Counted from the first letter of the stretch, positions 45,410-53,936 are shown. The stretch is DNA of 64,000 nucleotides from Streptomyces sp. LBL (GCF_029893585.1 NZ_JARXYX010000017.1:62001-126000); one strand, 5' to 3'. Program-made: numbers and translations. Notes: generated from the letters alone by a model not told the origin.

Positions 45410-45506
45410 CGGCCCGGGTGCTGTCGCCTGTCGCGGCACTCGCCCGACGTGAGACGACCGGGTCGTGCGCCGGTGGCGATCCCTCCTTGCCCGCGGCGCG
45501 TTCTGC

Positions 45507-46637
45507 TCATCGGGTGACACCCCTCGTGACATCCGTGTGGTGGCGATCAGGCCTGCGGTAGACGTAGGGCGAGGCGTCGGTGGCCGGGGGCTCCGTGCGC
45601 TGTGCCTCCGACAGCGCGCGTACGAGGGCGTGGTCGGGGGAGAGCGCGCAGGCGGGGTCGGTGCGGGCGGCGTCGCCGGTGAGCGCGTGGGCCTGACAGC
45701 GGCAGCCGCCGAAGTCCGTCTCCCGACGCGGACAGCCGGCGCACGGTCCGCTCATCCACTCGGTGCCGCGATAGCGGGCGAAGGCCGGGGAACTGTTCCA
45801 GATCCACTCCAAAGACCGGTCGCGTACGTTCGGGGCGTCCGGGCCCAGCAGTGTCCCGGACGCCGGGCACGGCAGGACGGTGCCGTCCGGGGCGACCGTC
45901 AGGGACACCGCACCCCAGCCGCCCATGCACGGCTTGGGGACACCGTCGAAGTAGTCCGGCACCACCCACACCAGCTCGGTGGTGCCCGAGAGTTGTTCCC
46001 GCCGGCGCTCCACCCTCTCCTGAGCGCGGGAGAGCTGGTCCCGGGTCGGTAGCAGCGCGGCGCGGTTGCGCAGCGCCCACCCGTAGAACTGGACGTTGGC
46101 GAGTTCGATCCGCTCCGCGCCCCAGGCGACACCGAGGTCCACGATGTCGTCGAGCGCGTCGAGGTTGTCACGGTGCAGAACGACGTTGAGGCCCAACGGC
46201 AGCCCGGCGGCCCGTACGACGGCGGCGGCCCGCTCCTTGGCCGCGAAGGACCGGCTGCCGGCGATCCGGTCGGACGCCGCCGAGTCCGCGTGCTGCACCG
46301 ACAGCTGGACGCTGCGCAGCCCGGCGGAGACGAGTGAGGACATCCTCGCCGCACTCAACCCGACCCCGCTGGTGACCAGTTGGGTGTAGATCCCGGCTGA
46401 CTCGGCCGCGGCGACGACGGACGCCAGATCACCACGCAGCAGTGGTTCACCACCGGAGAGATGGGTCTGGACGACGCCGAGTTCCGCGGCCTGCCGCAGT
46501 ACGTCCGCCCATTGCTCGGTGGTGAGCTCACTCGAACGGCGCACGAGTTCAAGGGGGTTGGAGCAGTAGGGGCAGTGCAGCGGGCAGCCATGGGTGAGTT
46601 CCGCCAGCAGGGCCCAGGGAGGCGGTGGGCTTGTCAT
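45507..46637 (-). CDS. pqqE: PqqE, radical SAM enzyme of PQQ biosynthesis
   Basis: 376 aa. Forms the Glu-Tyr carbon-carbon crosslink in PqqA bound to PqqD. Radical SAM cysteines are in GCPLHCPYCSNP (CxxxCxxC near residue 19), SAM-binding SGGEPLLR follows, and the C-terminal SPASM cysteines are in KPCMGGWG, VLPCPAS, GPCAGCPRRETDFGGCRC. ATG 46637 overlaps the pqqD stop by 4 nt. Last gene of the pqqABCDE unit. Confidence 0.95.
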   Translation of the reverse strand: MTSPPPPWALLAELTHGCPLHCPYCSNPLELVRRSSELTTEQWADVLRQAAELGVVQTHLSGGEPLLRGDLASVVAAAESAGIYTQLVTSGVGLSAARMSSLVSAGLRSVQLSVQHADSAASDRIAGSRSFAAKERAAAVVRAAGLPLGLNVVLHRDNLDALDDIVDLGVAWGAERIELANVQFYGWALRNRAALLPTRDQLSRAQERVERRREQLSGTTELVWVVPDYFDGVPKPCMGGWGAVSLTVAPDGTVLPCPASGTLLGPDAPNVRDRSLEWIWNSSPAFARYRGTEWMSGPCAGCPRRETDFGGCRCQAHALTGDAARTDPACALSPDHALVRALSEAQRTEPPATDASPYVYRRPDRHHTDVTRGVTR

Positions 46638-46891
46638 CGCAGCCAGCCCTCCTCGCGTACCCGGTCGAGGAACCGGGGCACATCGTCCGCCACGGGGGCA
46701 CCGGGGAAGCGTGCCGTCAGTTCGTCGACGATCTCGCCGACCTGCCGGTGCCCGTCGCACAGCCTCAGGACGTCCGCCGCCCGGCCGTTGAGGACCACCA
46801 CCCGTTCCGGCAGGACCAGCAGGTCCGTCCGGCGGACACGGTCGTGGCGGAGCACGACCGAGCGCGCCAGAGCCGGCTGCCACCCGGTCAC
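46634..46891 (-). CDS. pqqD: PqqD, peptide chaperone of PQQ biosynthesis
   Basis: 85 aa from GTG 46891. RRE-type fold that binds PqqA and presents it to PqqE: ALARSVVLRHDRVRRTDLLV, LPERVVVLNGRAADVL, then a helical tail ending DRVREEGWLR. Overlaps both neighbours by 4 nt (GTGA with pqqC, ATGA with pqqE). Confidence 0.93.
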   Translation of the reverse strand: MTGWQPALARSVVLRHDRVRRTDLLVLPERVVVLNGRAADVLRLCDGHRQVGEIVDELTARFPGAPVADDVPRFLDRVREEGWLR

Positions 46892-47598
46892 GGCCGCTCC
46901 TTGCCGTCCGCGTGGTCGATCGCGTCGAGCAGCGACCACAGCACGTCGCACTTGAAGGCGAGGGCCGCGACGGCACGCTCCTGGTCGGCCTCGGTGCGCG
47001 CCCAGTCCAGTACGAGCCCCAGCGCCTCCTTGCTGTCCTGCCGGCCCTGGGTCTCGCGGGTACGGAAGTACGCGAGCCCGTCCCCGTCGATCCACGGGTA
47101 GTGGCGCTCGAACGCGGCGGTGCGCGTCCGCATGATGCCCGGGGCGGACAGCTCGGTGAGGGACGCCGCGACGGCCTCCAGCGGAGAGCGGAGCCGGCAG
47201 AAGTTGACGTATCCGTCCACCGCCAGCCGCACACCGGGCAGTACCCCCTCGCCGGAGAGCAGTTCGGCCCGGTCGAGCCCCGCGGCCTCGCCCAGCCTCA
47301 GCCACCGCTCGATCCCGCCCTCTCCCTCGGTCCGGCCGTCGTGGTCCTCGATCCGCCGGAGCCACATGCGGCGGAGCCGCTGCGTGTCCAGTTGGGCCAG
47401 GATGAGGGCGTCCTTGACGGGGATGTGCCGCTGGTAGTGGAAACGGTTGAGGATCCAGCGGCGCACTTCATCCGGACTCAACTCGCCTTGATGCATACGT
47501 ACGTTGAAGGGATGGCGGTCGTGGTAGCGGTCCCGGGCCACGGCCCTGAGCCGATCCTCGAACGCCGTCGCGGTACTCGTGCCGACCTCTGTGCTCAC
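46888..47598 (-). CDS. pqqC: PqqC, pyrroloquinoline-quinone synthase
   Basis: 236 aa from GTG 47598. Cofactor-less oxidase that performs the final ring closure and oxidation. Family blocks: RYHDRHPFNVRMHQGELSPD, WILNRFHYQRHIPVKDALIL, DHDGRTEGEGGIERWLRLGE, AFERHYPWIDGDGLAYFRTR and a C-terminal FKCDVLWSLLDAID. Active-site His, Tyr and Arg blocks are kept. Overlaps pqqB and pqqD by 4 nt. Confidence 0.95.
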   Translation of the reverse strand: MSTEVGTSTATAFEDRLRAVARDRYHDRHPFNVRMHQGELSPDEVRRWILNRFHYQRHIPVKDALILAQLDTQRLRRMWLRRIEDHDGRTEGEGGIERWLRLGEAAGLDRAELLSGEGVLPGVRLAVDGYVNFCRLRSPLEAVAASLTELSAPGIMRTRTAAFERHYPWIDGDGLAYFRTRETQGRQDSKEALGLVLDWARTEADQERAVAALAFKCDVLWSLLDAIDHADGKERP

Positions 47599-48557
47599 AG
47601 TTGGATCACCATTCCGTCGCCGGCCACCTCGATGCCCCGGTCGGCCAGCCGCTTGTACTGCGGTACGCCCGGATCGACAAGGGGGTTGGTGTTGTTGAGG
47701 TGCGTGTAGAGACAGCGGGCACCGAGCGGCGCCAGACGCTCCGCCGTGCCGCCGGGTCCGTCGATCGGGAGATGCCCCATGGCGGTCGCGGTGCGGGTGG
47801 AGATGCCGGTGCGCCGGGGTTCCTCGTCGTCCCAGAAGGTGCCGTCGACGATCACACAGTCGGCTTGGTCGACAGCGGACTGCAGGGCGTCGGGCCAGGC
47901 GGCCAGCGCGGGGGCGTAGACAGCCGTCGCCCCGGTCGCGCGATCGGTGAGAAGCAGGGCCACGACCCAGGAATCCCCCTCGGGCACCGGCAGGTCCGCC
48001 GCGTAACGGGGGCGTTTGGCGGAGATGGGGATCGCGGTGATCGTGACCGCGGAGTCCGGGGCGGCCGTGGAGTTCGGGGCGGCTGTGGAGTTCGGGGTGT
48101 CCGAAGATGTCGAGGTGAGCGGTTCGGGGCGGGCGAGGGGTAGGTCCCGCCAGGTCAGCGGGGTGTAGGGGCCGACGACCGCCTCCAGGCGCAGCCCGGT
48201 GAGCAGTGCCTCGCGCACGGGCCCGGTGGTGAGCAGTTCCAGACCTCCGGCACCGGCTTCGCGGAGCCGGGCGATGCCGAGAGTGTGGTCGAGTTCCGCG
48301 TCGGTCAGGACCAGCCCGGCGATCGGGGTCCGCCGCGAACCGGGACCGGGATGCAGGGCCGGACAGTCCTCGATCTGGTCGCCGATGTCGGGGGTGGCGT
48401 TGACGAGATACCAGCGGTCTTCCGACGCCTGTACGGCGAGAGACGCGTGGCGGCGGCGCCAGTGCGGGTGTGCACGTGCCCCGGAGCAACCGGGGCACGC
48501 ACAGTTCCACTGGGGTACGCCACCGCCCGCCGCGGTGCCGAGCACCTGCAGCAGCAC
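47595..48557 (-). CDS. pqqB: PqqB, metallo-beta-lactamase-fold hydroxylase of PQQ biosynthesis
   Basis: 320 aa. MLLQVLGTAAGGGVPQWNC is the family N-terminus, followed by CPGCSGA (zinc-binding pair), VNATPDIGDQI, GLVLTDAELDHTLGI (fold metal region) and YTHLNNTNP. Proposed to hydroxylate the tyrosine part of the crosslinked PqqA product. An internal Ser/Thr/Ala repeat (PNSTAAPNSTAAPDS) around residues 155-170 is an insertion in a surface loop. Starts 9 bp after pqqA. Confidence 0.93.
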   Translation of the reverse strand: MLLQVLGTAAGGGVPQWNCACPGCSGARAHPHWRRRHASLAVQASEDRWYLVNATPDIGDQIEDCPALHPGPGSRRTPIAGLVLTDAELDHTLGIARLREAGAGGLELLTTGPVREALLTGLRLEAVVGPYTPLTWRDLPLARPEPLTSTSSDTPNSTAAPNSTAAPDSAVTITAIPISAKRPRYAADLPVPEGDSWVVALLLTDRATGATAVYAPALAAWPDALQSAVDQADCVIVDGTFWDDEEPRRTGISTRTATAMGHLPIDGPGGTAERLAPLGARCLYTHLNNTNPLVDPGVPQYKRLADRGIEVAGDGMVIQL

Positions 48558-48566
48558 GGCGGCGGG

Positions 48567-48704
48567 CTAACGGTTGTTCAGCGAGTAGGCGGTGACCTCC
48601 AGCGCGGTCTCGACGACCGCGTAGCCGGGGGTCTGCCAGGCCGATGCCTCTTCCTCGCTGCGCTGTGCCTGCGGTTCCACGGCTTGCTGTGCGGATTCGG
48701 TCAT
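48567..48704 (-). CDS. pqqA: PqqA, precursor peptide of PQQ
   Basis: 45 aa. Ribosomal precursor whose Glu36 and Tyr40 (ETALEVTAYSLNN, the ExxxY motif) are joined to make PQQ. W23 and P26 of the conserved WxxP segment are present. ATG 48704 suits the family length better than an upstream ATG that adds 20 residues. The N-terminal half is longer than in most Gram-negative PqqA peptides. First gene of the cluster. Confidence 0.93.
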   Translation of the reverse strand: MTESAQQAVEPQAQRSEEEASAWQTPGYAVVETALEVTAYSLNNR

Positions 48705-48874
48705 GAACCGTGCCTGCCTTCCGATGTGAGGCACCGGTGTGCCTGACGGCCGGGTGATGTGCACCGTTGCAGAATCGCCAGCTGAGCCATCAGGGTCAAT
48801 GGGGCATCAGGAAATTGATCCGATCTCTCTTGGCTGGAAATGGGTGCCGTAAGTTCATGCATTGGTCGGATCCT

Positions 48875-48903
48875 TTGACATATCTCCTGGTACGAGGTAA
48901 ATG
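48875..48903 (+). promoter_or_regulatory. Candidate plus-strand promoter upstream of a 9-codon ORF
   Basis: TTGACA at 48875-48880, a 17-bp spacer, then TAAATG at 48898-48903. It lies in an AT-richer stretch between pqqA (minus) and the vapBC genes. The 48705-49161 region contains nothing else I can support apart from this and the short ORF after it; the pqq promoter should also lie here. Confidence 0.4.
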
Positions 48904-48917
48904 CCACCGAGGAGGCT

Positions 48918-48947
48918 ATGAAGGTATGGCTCTATGGCCTCAGTTGA
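48918..48947 (+). CDS. Nine-residue ORF with a strong ribosome site
   Basis: ATG to TGA encodes MKVWLYGLS, preceded by GAGGAGG at 48909-48915. A consensus-like -35/-10 pair lies just upstream. No downstream plus-strand gene follows, so a classical leader peptide is unlikely. It may be a chance ORF; recorded because the ribosome site is unusually good. Confidence 0.25.
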   Translation: MKVWLYGLS

Positions 48948-49161
48948 CCTTGTCGCTCCCCTTGCATACCTCCTACCTCCCTCGGCTACCGGGGCTGCCA
49001 TGAACGTGGGGGCCGGACCGGTACGCGGCTTCGGGACCGAGGCTGCCCCAGCGTCGGTGCGCGCGGGTGATGTTGGATTTCCGGGGGCCGTCTCCGGAGC
49101 GACCCGCGGGAGAGCAACAGGGCCGTGCTGAGCGGCGGCGAGTCGTAGGTCGCCGCCGGCG

Positions 49162-49554
49162 TCAGATCTTGGTGATGTGGATGCCGGGGCCGCACAGCAT
49201 GTGGAGGTCCTCGGGATCCGAGGTCAGGACGGTCGCGGGGGAGGGCGAGGCCAGTGCGGTGGCAGCCACGAGGGCGTCGAGGGCGTACTTGTGGCCGTGC
49301 AGACCGGCTGCGACGAGTAGCTTGCTCGCGTGGCGGGCGATCGCTTCGGTGGGCGGGATGATGTTGACCCGTGAGACGGCGTAGTCGAAGCGGGCCTGGT
49401 TGGTCTTGGGGTCGCGGGCTTCGACGAGGGTGACGGAGCTGGTGATGACGCGGATGTCCTCGGCCGCGGCGGCAACGAGCCACTCGGTGAGTTCGGGTGT
49501 GCGTCGTACGAGCTGGGACAGACCTTCGCAGTCCAGGACCAGCGTGCCGCTCAC
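49162..49554 (-). CDS. vapC: VapC-type PIN-domain ribonuclease toxin
   Basis: 130 aa from GTG 49554, overlapping the antitoxin stop (GTGA). PIN acidic residues are all present: Asp in TLVLDCEGL, Glu in VTLVEARDP, Asp in YALDALVAATAL and Asp in VLTSDPEDL. Mg-dependent ribonuclease that would cut RNA when freed from its antitoxin. Confidence 0.88.
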   Translation of the reverse strand: MSGTLVLDCEGLSQLVRRTPELTEWLVAAAAEDIRVITSSVTLVEARDPKTNQARFDYAVSRVNIIPPTEAIARHASKLLVAAGLHGHKYALDALVAATALASPSPATVLTSDPEDLHMLCGPGIHITKI

Positions 49555-49829
49555 GCGGCGTCCGCCGATCCGGCCGTGTCGCCGCGTAGGAGTGCTCGCT
49601 TGGCATCGACCGCAGCCTGGTCGACCGGGCCGTGCTCGGCTTCGGCGTCCTCGATGAGTTCGCGCAGCCGGTCGCGCTCCAGTTGGCGCTGGATGAGGGC
49701 TTCGACGTAGGCGGACATGCCGCGCTTGCCGGTGCGTGCCTTGAGGGCGGCGATGGTGCCCTCGTGGAGAGAGACGGAGACCGGACGGACGGCGCCTTCG
49801 CCGGGGGCGGGGTCGGGAGTGGTGTCCAT
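49551..49829 (-). CDS. vapB: VapB-type antitoxin (ribbon-helix-helix)
   Basis: 92 aa. RPVSVSLHEGTIAALKARTG is the RHH strand and helix, followed by GMSAYVEALIQRQL and an acidic helix (LRELIEDAEAEHGP) suited to toxin binding. ATG 49829 is 10 bp from a palindromic operator. Translationally coupled to vapC. Confidence 0.85.
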   Translation of the reverse strand: MDTTPDPAPGEGAVRPVSVSLHEGTIAALKARTGKRGMSAYVEALIQRQLERDRLRELIEDAEAEHGPVDQAAVDAKRALLRGDTAGSADAA

Positions 49830-49839
49830 GAAGCCACAT

Positions 49840-49856
49840 TAACAAAACTCTTGTTA
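49840..49856. promoter_or_regulatory. Palindromic operator of the vapBC unit
   Basis: TAACAA-AACTC-TTGTTA, perfect 6-bp arms, 11 to 27 bp upstream of the antitoxin ATG in an AT-rich island. The position and the RHH fold of the antitoxin fit autorepression. Confidence 0.7.
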
Positions 49857-50020
49857 TTGAGTTCTTTGCCTCCAGTGGCCTCCAGTGGCCTCCGGTGGAC
49901 GGACTCGGACCGCCGTGTGCCTGGCGCACGACCGTGGGGAGAGCATCAGGGGAACCGAGCGGCGGGAAGTCGGCGGATCCCGGCGTCGTACGTCCTCCGT
50001 GGCGCGCTACCGTCGGGGCC

Positions 50021-50734
50021 GTGGCCGAGGAATGGGACGAAGAGGGGCTGCGGGTCGTGTGCGCCGCGCTCCACGCGCAGGACGGGGCGGTGCTGCTTGC
50101 CGCGTTGCACCGTGGCCCCGTCTGTGAGGTGCTGCAGCTGGCCGGAGACGGGGTGGCCGAGGCCGCGGTACGAGGAATGCCGGGGGCCGCGGAGATGGCG
50201 GCCTTGTTTCTCGGCGCACTCCAGGAGCGCGGCTTCCGGGGCGATGAGGAGCTGGCGGATCGGCTGCGCACGGTCATGGGAGACGCGGCGACCCCTCTCC
50301 TGCGCCCGATTCCGGTCGACATGGAGATGCTCGCCATGCTGCTGGAGGGTGACCCGGCCGAGTCCGGAGGCCGGCTCGATCTGCACACCGGCGAGTGCTG
50401 GCCGGCGTTCACCGAGGAGCTGGACCCCGGGCCCTCGGCGGAGGAGGCGGACCATCCCGAGCGGTGGCTGTACGTTCCCGCTCTGGGCTCCCGGGCCGGG
50501 TACCGGGACATGGAGCTGTTCATCGACGGGCTCGGCGACTTCGCCCTGGCCGACCGGTTGCGGATCGCCATGGGCGGGCGGGGCGCCTTCCGGCGCTTCA
50601 AGGACGCCCTCGCCGGTGACGAGGGTTCCTGGCGCCGGTACCACCGGTTCCGCGATGAGCGACAGCGTGGTCGGGCCCGTGCCTGGCTGGCCGAGGAGGG
50701 CTATTGCCGGAGGCTCGCCGTCCAGCGACTCTGA
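50021..50734 (+). CDS. UPF0158-family protein
   Basis: 237 aa from GTG 50021. Family pattern: a repeated layout of long helices, GRLDLHTGECWP near 120, WLYVPALGSRAGYRDMELFI, and the C-terminal GRGAFRRFKDAL, WRRYHRFRDERQRGRA and EEGY. Function unknown in the family. Stands alone; no clear ribosome site before the GTG, but no other start matches the family length better. Confidence 0.75.
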   Translation: MAEEWDEEGLRVVCAALHAQDGAVLLAALHRGPVCEVLQLAGDGVAEAAVRGMPGAAEMAALFLGALQERGFRGDEELADRLRTVMGDAATPLLRPIPVDMEMLAMLLEGDPAESGGRLDLHTGECWPAFTEELDPGPSAEEADHPERWLYVPALGSRAGYRDMELFIDGLGDFALADRLRIAMGGRGAFRRFKDALAGDEGSWRRYHRFRDERQRGRARAWLAEEGYCRRLAVQRL

Positions 50735-50950
50735 CCCGCGTCCCGGGCGTGGTCGTATCGTCCCGGGCCTGGCCCACTCCAGGAGGGCGGCAGTTTCGAG
50801 GTTGTGTGCTCCGCCGCTCCCGTACTCCTACTGGCGCGAGGGCTCCTGCGAAGCCGACCGCGTCGGAGAATCGGGCGGCGGGGTGACGGTTCCGCCCCGA
50901 TTCCGCCGGGCGCCGGTCAGCGGACCGACCCGCCCACCAACAGTCGTACG

Positions 50951-50987
50951 TGAAAAGTCCTTACCGTGAACGGCTAGCATCACGGGC
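50951..50987 (+). promoter_or_regulatory. Candidate promoter of the glycosyltransferase gene
   Basis: TGAAAA then TAGCAT at an 18-bp spacing, about 35 bp before the GTG start at 51017. The 281-bp gap otherwise contains no gene I can support. Confidence 0.3.
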
Positions 50988-51016
50988 GCCGTTGTCGGCT
51001 GGGATGGGGTGAGGAC

Positions 51017-51910
51017 GTGGAGCTGCCAAGGGTCGCCGTGGCCGTGGTGACCATGGGGAACCGGCCCGAGGAGGTCGACGCGCTGCTGGAGTCCGTGGCC
51101 AAGCAGGACCTCACCCCCGTACGGATCGTGATCGTCGGCAACGGCTGCCGGCTGCCCGAGTTCGCCGGGCGGATAGCGTTGTCCTGCGAGGTCACCGCCA
51201 TCGACGTCGAGGAGAACCTCGGGTGTCCCGGCGGGCGGAACGTGGCGCTGGCCCGGCTCCGGGAGTTCGGGGACGTCGATGTGGTCGTGGAGCTCGACGA
51301 CGACGGGCTGCTGGTCGAACCGGATGTGCTGCGCCGGGCAGCGGAGCTGTTCGCCGCCGACCCGCGCCTCGGCATCGTCGGCTTCCGCATCGCCGACGAG
51401 CACGGACAGACGCAGCAGCGGCACGTGCCACGGGTCGGCTCGTCCGACCCCCTTCGGGGTGGGTACGTCACCGGTTTCCTCGGCGGCGGCCACGCCCTCC
51501 GCATGGCGATGCTGGACGAGACGGGGGACTGGCCCGCCGAGTTCTTCTTCGCCCACGAGGAGATCGACCTTGCGTGGCGGGCCGTCGATCGCGGCTGGCG
51601 CATCCTGTACGCGCCCGAACTGCTGCTCCGGCACCCGAGGACCTCGCCGGCCCGGCACGCCATCTACTACCGGGTGAACGCCCGCAACCGGGTCTGGCTG
51701 GTCCGCCGTCGGCTTCCGCTTGCGCTCGTCCCCGTGCATCTGGGCGTGTGGGTGGTGCTCACTCTGCTGCGGGTGCGGTCGACGGCGGGGCTGCGGGCCT
51801 GGTTCGGCGGCTTCGCGGAGGGACTGCGGGAATCCGCCGGCGAGCGGCGGCCGATGCGCTGGCGGACGGTGTGGCGGCTGACCCGGCTGGGGCGACCGCC
51901 GGTGATCTGA
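51017..51910 (+). CDS. Family 2 glycosyltransferase
   Basis: 297 aa from GTG 51017. GT-A fold: VAVAVVTMGNRPEEVDALLE, VIVGNGC, ENLGCPGGRNVAL, the metal-binding DxD as VVELDDDG near 95, then GGGHALRMAML, EFFFAHEEIDLAWRA (ED-type acceptor motif) and a C-terminal hydrophobic segment VHLGVWVVLTLL that may anchor it. Probable transfer of a sugar from an NDP-sugar to a cell-envelope acceptor. No pathway partners adjacent. Confidence 0.88.
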   Translation: MELPRVAVAVVTMGNRPEEVDALLESVAKQDLTPVRIVIVGNGCRLPEFAGRIALSCEVTAIDVEENLGCPGGRNVALARLREFGDVDVVVELDDDGLLVEPDVLRRAAELFAADPRLGIVGFRIADEHGQTQQRHVPRVGSSDPLRGGYVTGFLGGGHALRMAMLDETGDWPAEFFFAHEEIDLAWRAVDRGWRILYAPELLLRHPRTSPARHAIYYRVNARNRVWLVRRRLPLALVPVHLGVWVVLTLLRVRSTAGLRAWFGGFAEGLRESAGERRPMRWRTVWRLTRLGRPPVI

Positions 51911-51957
51911 CGCCGATGGAGGTGGGGGCGGGAGCGTGGGCGATGCCACGGCCGACC

Positions 51958-52076
51958 CGCGTCGACACCTCACTTCGCGTCGACACCTCACTTCGCGTCG
52001 ACACCTCACTTCGCGTCAGCACTTCACTTCGCGTCGGCACTTCACTTCGCGTCGGCACTTCACTTCGCGTCGGCAT
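51958..52076. repeat. 18-bp tandem array (six copies plus partial) at the DNA polymerase 3' end
   Basis: Unit CGCGTCGACACCTCACTT or CGCGTCGGCACTTCACTT. On the minus strand each unit reads GCC GAC GCG AAG TGA AGT, so the last codons and stop of the polymerase (ADAK, TGA) are the first copy and stops recur in frame. Copies nearest the gene share one variant and distal copies another. Confidence 0.97.
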
Positions 52077-53742
52077 AACACTCCACCACCGCCGTACTGA
52101 ACGGAAACCGCACCGGCGTCTCCCCGAACGTCAGCCGTCCCGCCAGGTCCGCCGCCTCCCGGATCGCCGCCGACACCGTCTCCGCCTCCTCCTCGGGGCA
52201 GTGCACGATCACCTCGTCGTGCTGGAAGAAGACCAGCTCGGCCGCCATGTCCGCGCAGGTGCGACGCAACGCGGCGAGCAACAGCAGGGTCCAGTCGGCG
52301 GCGCTGCCCTGGACGACGAAGTTGCGGGCGAAGCGGCCACGGGCGCGGGCGTCGGACGAGGCGTAGCCGGGCGCCCACTGCTGAGCGACGGTCTCGTCCT
52401 CCCCGGCGGGGATGCCGGCCTCCTCCGCCCCGTCGTCCGCCCCGACCGCCGGCGGGCAGGTCCGCCCCAGCCAGGTCCGCACCAGCCGCCCCTCCTGGCC
52501 GGCCCGTGCCGCATCGTCGACGTAGGCCACCGCGCGCGGGAATCGGCGTCTGAGCGCGGCGAGGTTCTTCAGACCGTCGCCGGACGTCTGGCCGTACACC
52601 GCGCCCAGCACCGCGAGCTTCGCCTGGGCGCGGTCGCCGGAGAAGGCGCGGTCGGAGACGGACTGGTACAGGTCGGTCTCGCGACCGGCCACCTCCATCA
52701 GCCCGGGGTCGCGGGAGATGGCGGCCAGCACCCTCGGTTCCATCTGGTCGGCGTCGGCGACGACGAGTCGCCAGCCGGGGTCGGCGACCACGGCCCGCCG
52801 GATCACCTTGGGGATCTGCAGCGCGCCTCCGCCGTTGGTGACCCATCGGCCCGTGACCGTCCCGCCCGCGAGGAACTCGGGCCGAAACCGCCCGTCCCGC
52901 ACCCAGTCCTGCAACCAGGACCAGCCGTGGGCGACCCAGATGCGATACAGCTTCTTGTACTCGACCAGCGGTTTCACGGCCGGATGGTCGATCGACTCGA
53001 TCTCCCACCGCCGGGTCGACCTGATCTTGATCCCGGCCTGCGCGAACGCCTTGACGACGTCGGCGGGGAGATCGGGGCGGACCCGGCGGCCGAACGCGGC
53101 GGACACCTCGTCGGCGAGTTCGGCCAGGCGCCGGGGCTCGCCGCCGCCCGCGTACCGCTCGCCGAGCAGGTCGTGCAGTACCCGGCGGTGCACCTCAACG
53201 CTCCACGGCAGTCCGGACCGGTTCATCTCGGCCGCCACCAGCATGCCCGCCGACTCGGCCGCGGTCAGCAGCCGCATACGGTCGGGATGCGCGGTCGCGT
53301 CATGTCGGCGCTGCTGGTCGGCGTACACCTCCACGAGGTCGGCCAGCGGTACGTGCGCGGCCTGCGGCTCGAACAGGGGTGACTGCGAACCCGGCTCGGC
53401 GGAACGCTGCGGCGGATCGGGCGGTACCGGGCCACCGCGCAGCCGGGCCAGGGCGGCGGCTGCCGACCGGGGTTCGCCGTAGCGCCCCTCGTGACCGAGG
53501 AGGAGCGTCTCCGCGTCCTCCACGTCGTAGCACCGCTCCACTCGCACCCCCGTGGCGAGCAGGCGCGGATACGTCTCGGTCGTCGACCGCCACACCCAGC
53601 GTGTGACCTCCGGCAGATCCCGCACCGCATCGGAGGCGTCGGACGCCCACCGCACCGGCCCCGCGAGCACTCCACCGGGGCCGAGGGCGGCGAACTCCAC
53701 GCCACCACCCTCGGCCGGAGCGAGAGCCCACCGATCGGCCAT
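52060..53742 (-). CDS. Stand-alone family A DNA polymerase (actinobacterial exonuclease/polymerase type)
   Basis: 560 aa. Palm and fingers motifs of PolA: motif A VVADADQMEPRVLA, motif B AQAKLAVLGAVYGQTSG, motif C FFQHDEVIVHC, plus TVTGRWVTNGGGALQIPK. The N-terminal 200 residues form a reduced exonuclease-like domain without obvious metal-binding acids. No 5' nuclease domain. It is the second, smaller PolA-like protein common in Streptomyces, with a presumed repair or lesion role. ATG 53742 chosen; a GTG two codons upstream is possible. The stop lies in an 18-bp tandem array. Confidence 0.9.
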   Translation of the reverse strand: MADRWALAPAEGGGVEFAALGPGGVLAGPVRWASDASDAVRDLPEVTRWVWRSTTETYPRLLATGVRVERCYDVEDAETLLLGHEGRYGEPRSAAAALARLRGGPVPPDPPQRSAEPGSQSPLFEPQAAHVPLADLVEVYADQQRRHDATAHPDRMRLLTAAESAGMLVAAEMNRSGLPWSVEVHRRVLHDLLGERYAGGGEPRRLAELADEVSAAFGRRVRPDLPADVVKAFAQAGIKIRSTRRWEIESIDHPAVKPLVEYKKLYRIWVAHGWSWLQDWVRDGRFRPEFLAGGTVTGRWVTNGGGALQIPKVIRRAVVADPGWRLVVADADQMEPRVLAAISRDPGLMEVAGRETDLYQSVSDRAFSGDRAQAKLAVLGAVYGQTSGDGLKNLAALRRRFPRAVAYVDDAARAGQEGRLVRTWLGRTCPPAVGADDGAEEAGIPAGEDETVAQQWAPGYASSDARARGRFARNFVVQGSAADWTLLLLAALRRTCADMAAELVFFQHDEVIVHCPEEEAETVSAAIREAADLAGRLTFGETPVRFPFSTAVVECYADAK

Positions 53743-53817
53743 GGTCACGAGTGTTGCAGGCGGGTCTGACAATGGGTCTTCCGCCGGCTCGGGCCAACGG
53801 GCCGTCCGGCCCTGACC

Positions 53818-53935
53818 GGGCCGTTCGGGCCACCCGGGCCGTTCGGGGCACCCGGCAAGACACCGCAGCCCGCAGCCCGCACCTGGTCCACGCCTGCAGT
53901 CCGCGTCCGCAACCCGCGCCCGCGCCCGCAGCCGT
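53818..53935. repeat. Degenerate tandem repeats between the polymerase and Clp-N genes
   Basis: GGGCCGTTCGGG-type units (53818-53855) and CCCGCAG/CCCGCGC-type units (53865-53935) fill most of the 194-bp gap. They end at the stop of the Clp-N gene. No gene is seen. Confidence 0.6.
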
Positions 53936-53936
53936 C

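Noticed and set aside
48767..49003. 78-codon plus-strand frame after the pqq promoter region
   Set aside because: No ribosome site, mixed composition and no recognisable domain; it overlaps the likely pqq promoter.
51958..52076. CRISPR array
   Set aside because: The 18-bp units are directly adjacent with no spacers and are an extension of the polymerase 3' end.
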